The position numbers and the translations under genes are program-made. The notes under the pieces were generated by a model. That model did not search any database, was not told where the DNA came from, and saw nothing but the letters and a program-made list of their open reading frames with translations. DNA of 64,000 nucleotides, from positions 1-64,000 of the forward strand of contig CAJUTC010000009.1 in the NCBI GenBank assembly GCA_910589195.1, given 5' to 3'. This document shows positions 63,363 through 64,000 of the stretch, piece after piece. Within the stretch, counting starts at the first letter, position 1, and the number at the start of each line of letters is the position of its first letter. This stretch comes from an uncultured Lachnospiraceae bacterium (GTDB taxonomy: Bacteria > Bacillota > Clostridia > Lachnospirales > Lachnospiraceae).

Positions 63363-63541
63363 AGAAGCACCTCTCACAGAAAATACCAGTATATGGACCG
63401 CCTTGGATTCAGAAAAACTGCTTTGCTGATGAAGATTTGTTCCGCAGAGTTTCACCAGATGGCATGCAGTCAATACACTACGTTTCGGTTTGCATTTCAT
63501 GTTACATCTGTGTACATACTATTTTCTCATTTGCATCATGA

Positions 63542-63570
63542 AGTGTATCATATTGCACAATTATTGTCAA
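63542..63570 (-). promoter_or_regulatory. Promoter of the araC-type gene
   Basis: TTGACA, 17 bases, TACACT on the minus strand. Leader of ~170 bases to the ATG at 63362. Confidence 0.75.
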
Positions 63571-63681
63571 TATTTTTTTGCATTTACACTATTTAAACGG
63601 TTCTCTATGTTGCAAATGACACCTATCTACATGTGACAGCCTGAATCATCTTTAATGATGATTGGCTATTTCATTTTGTAT

Positions 63682-63710
63682 TTGACTCATTTTCATTCTT
63701 ACATTATAAT
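63682..63710 (+). promoter_or_regulatory. Promoter of the right-edge lacI-type gene
   Basis: TTGACT, 17 bases, TATAAT, near consensus, ~72 bases before the ATG at 63783. Divergent from the araC-type promoter. Confidence 0.85.
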
Positions 63711-63782
63711 ATACTCATCTATCCTGGTTTGTCCAAAAATCAGAATCGATATGCGAAGCAAATAAAAGAAAGGGAACATATT

Positions 63783-64000
63783 ATGGCAAATAAGGTTACG
63801 ATACAAGATATCGCTGATGCTTTGGGCATTTCCCGAAATACTGTTTCGAAAGCCATTAACAATACAGGGGTTCTGGCCGATACCACCAGAGCAAAAATTT
63901 TAAAAAAAGCGGCTGAAATGGGATATAAGCAATTTTCTTATTTCACCTCCGCTGACTTAAATAAACCAGAGTTTTTCACCCCGAATTCACAAAAAACAGG
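63783..64000 (+). CDS. LacI family regulator, N-terminal part (cut by window edge)
   Basis: The first 72 codons: MANKVTIQDIADALGISRNT then VSKAINNTGVLADTTRAKI, a LacI-type HTH. After the HTH the sequence (QFSYFTSADLNKPEFF) is less like the usual hinge, so it may belong to a divergent subgroup. ATG at 63783 follows AAGGGAAC. Only the start is visible. Confidence 0.85.
   Translation, partial: MANKVTIQDIADALGISRNTVSKAINNTGVLADTTRAKILKKAAEMGYKQFSYFTSADLNKPEFFTPNSQKT

Noticed and set aside
1..64000. CRISPR arrays, insertion sequences, integrases or attachment sites
   Set aside because: No regularly spaced repeats, transposase or integrase proteins, or flanking duplications were seen.

Overview
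The window reads as chromosome from a strictly anaerobic, low-to-moderate-GC Firmicute of the class Clostridia, most likely a Lachnospiraceae gut bacterium. This is an inference from gene content (pyruvate formate-lyase with its activase, selenium-dependent purine catabolism, CdaA/CdaR, LacI-regulated PTS and ABC sugar systems), from strong AGGAGG ribosome sites and from TTGACA/TATAAT promoters. No rRNA, tRNA, phage, insertion sequence or CRISPR array was seen.

Layout. (1) 1-6803, minus strand: a disaccharide-phosphorylase locus (sugar ABC transporter, membrane protein, GH65 phosphorylase, beta-phosphoglucomutase cut by the window edge). It carries an in-frame stop in the binding protein, a one-base frameshift in the phosphorylase and a probable third slip in the membrane protein. 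(2) 7058-29068: a selenium/molybdenum hydroxylase and purine (urate/xanthine) degradation island. A leftward arm (ssnA, ygfK, DUF3343, selenium-dependent xanthine dehydrogenase, hydantoinase, yedE, TusA-like, selD, yedF, yqeB, cysteine desulfurase) and a rightward arm (YheO-type regulator, diaminopropionate ammonia-lyase, ygeY, ygeW, carbamate kinase, purine permease) diverge around one large palindrome between two good promoters. (3) 29253-36724: a SIMPL lipoprotein and an oppBCDFA peptide transporter. (4) 37296-42005: pflB-pflA and a Wzy-like membrane protein. (5) 42002-47874: two unknown membrane proteins, then cdaA-cdaR-ptsH-ptsI, placing c-di-AMP synthesis in the same gene string as the general PTS phosphocarriers. 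(6) 48174-51601: a MacAB-like efflux system. (7) 51745-57181: a yiaL-yiaK-like operon ending in a truncated TRAP permease, with a LacI regulator, a DUF2156 protein and a Gfo/Idh/MocA oxidoreductase. (8) 57713-64000: a flavin reductase, a PhnP-like hydrolase, a PTS IIBCA permease with its LacI regulator, an AraC regulator and the start of another LacI regulator.

How the parts may work together. In region 2 the permease brings in purines. The xanthine dehydrogenase-like enzyme and YgfK carry out redox steps that need a labile selenium cofactor made with SelD, YedF, YqeB, the TusA-like protein, DUF3343 and the desulfurase. Hydantoinase, SsnA, YgeY, YgeW, the PLP lyase and carbamate kinase open the ring and recover ammonia, carbamoyl phosphate and ATP. 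Most of these families match the known E. coli ygeW-ygfU and gut-anaerobe urate clusters, so this is a variant of a described system. The FAD subunit and the Sec-insertion genes are absent here.

Two regulons can be read directly from repeated palindromes: GAATACGTATTC (three sites, PTS/LacI) and CAATCGATTG (two exact and one near site, yia-like operon).
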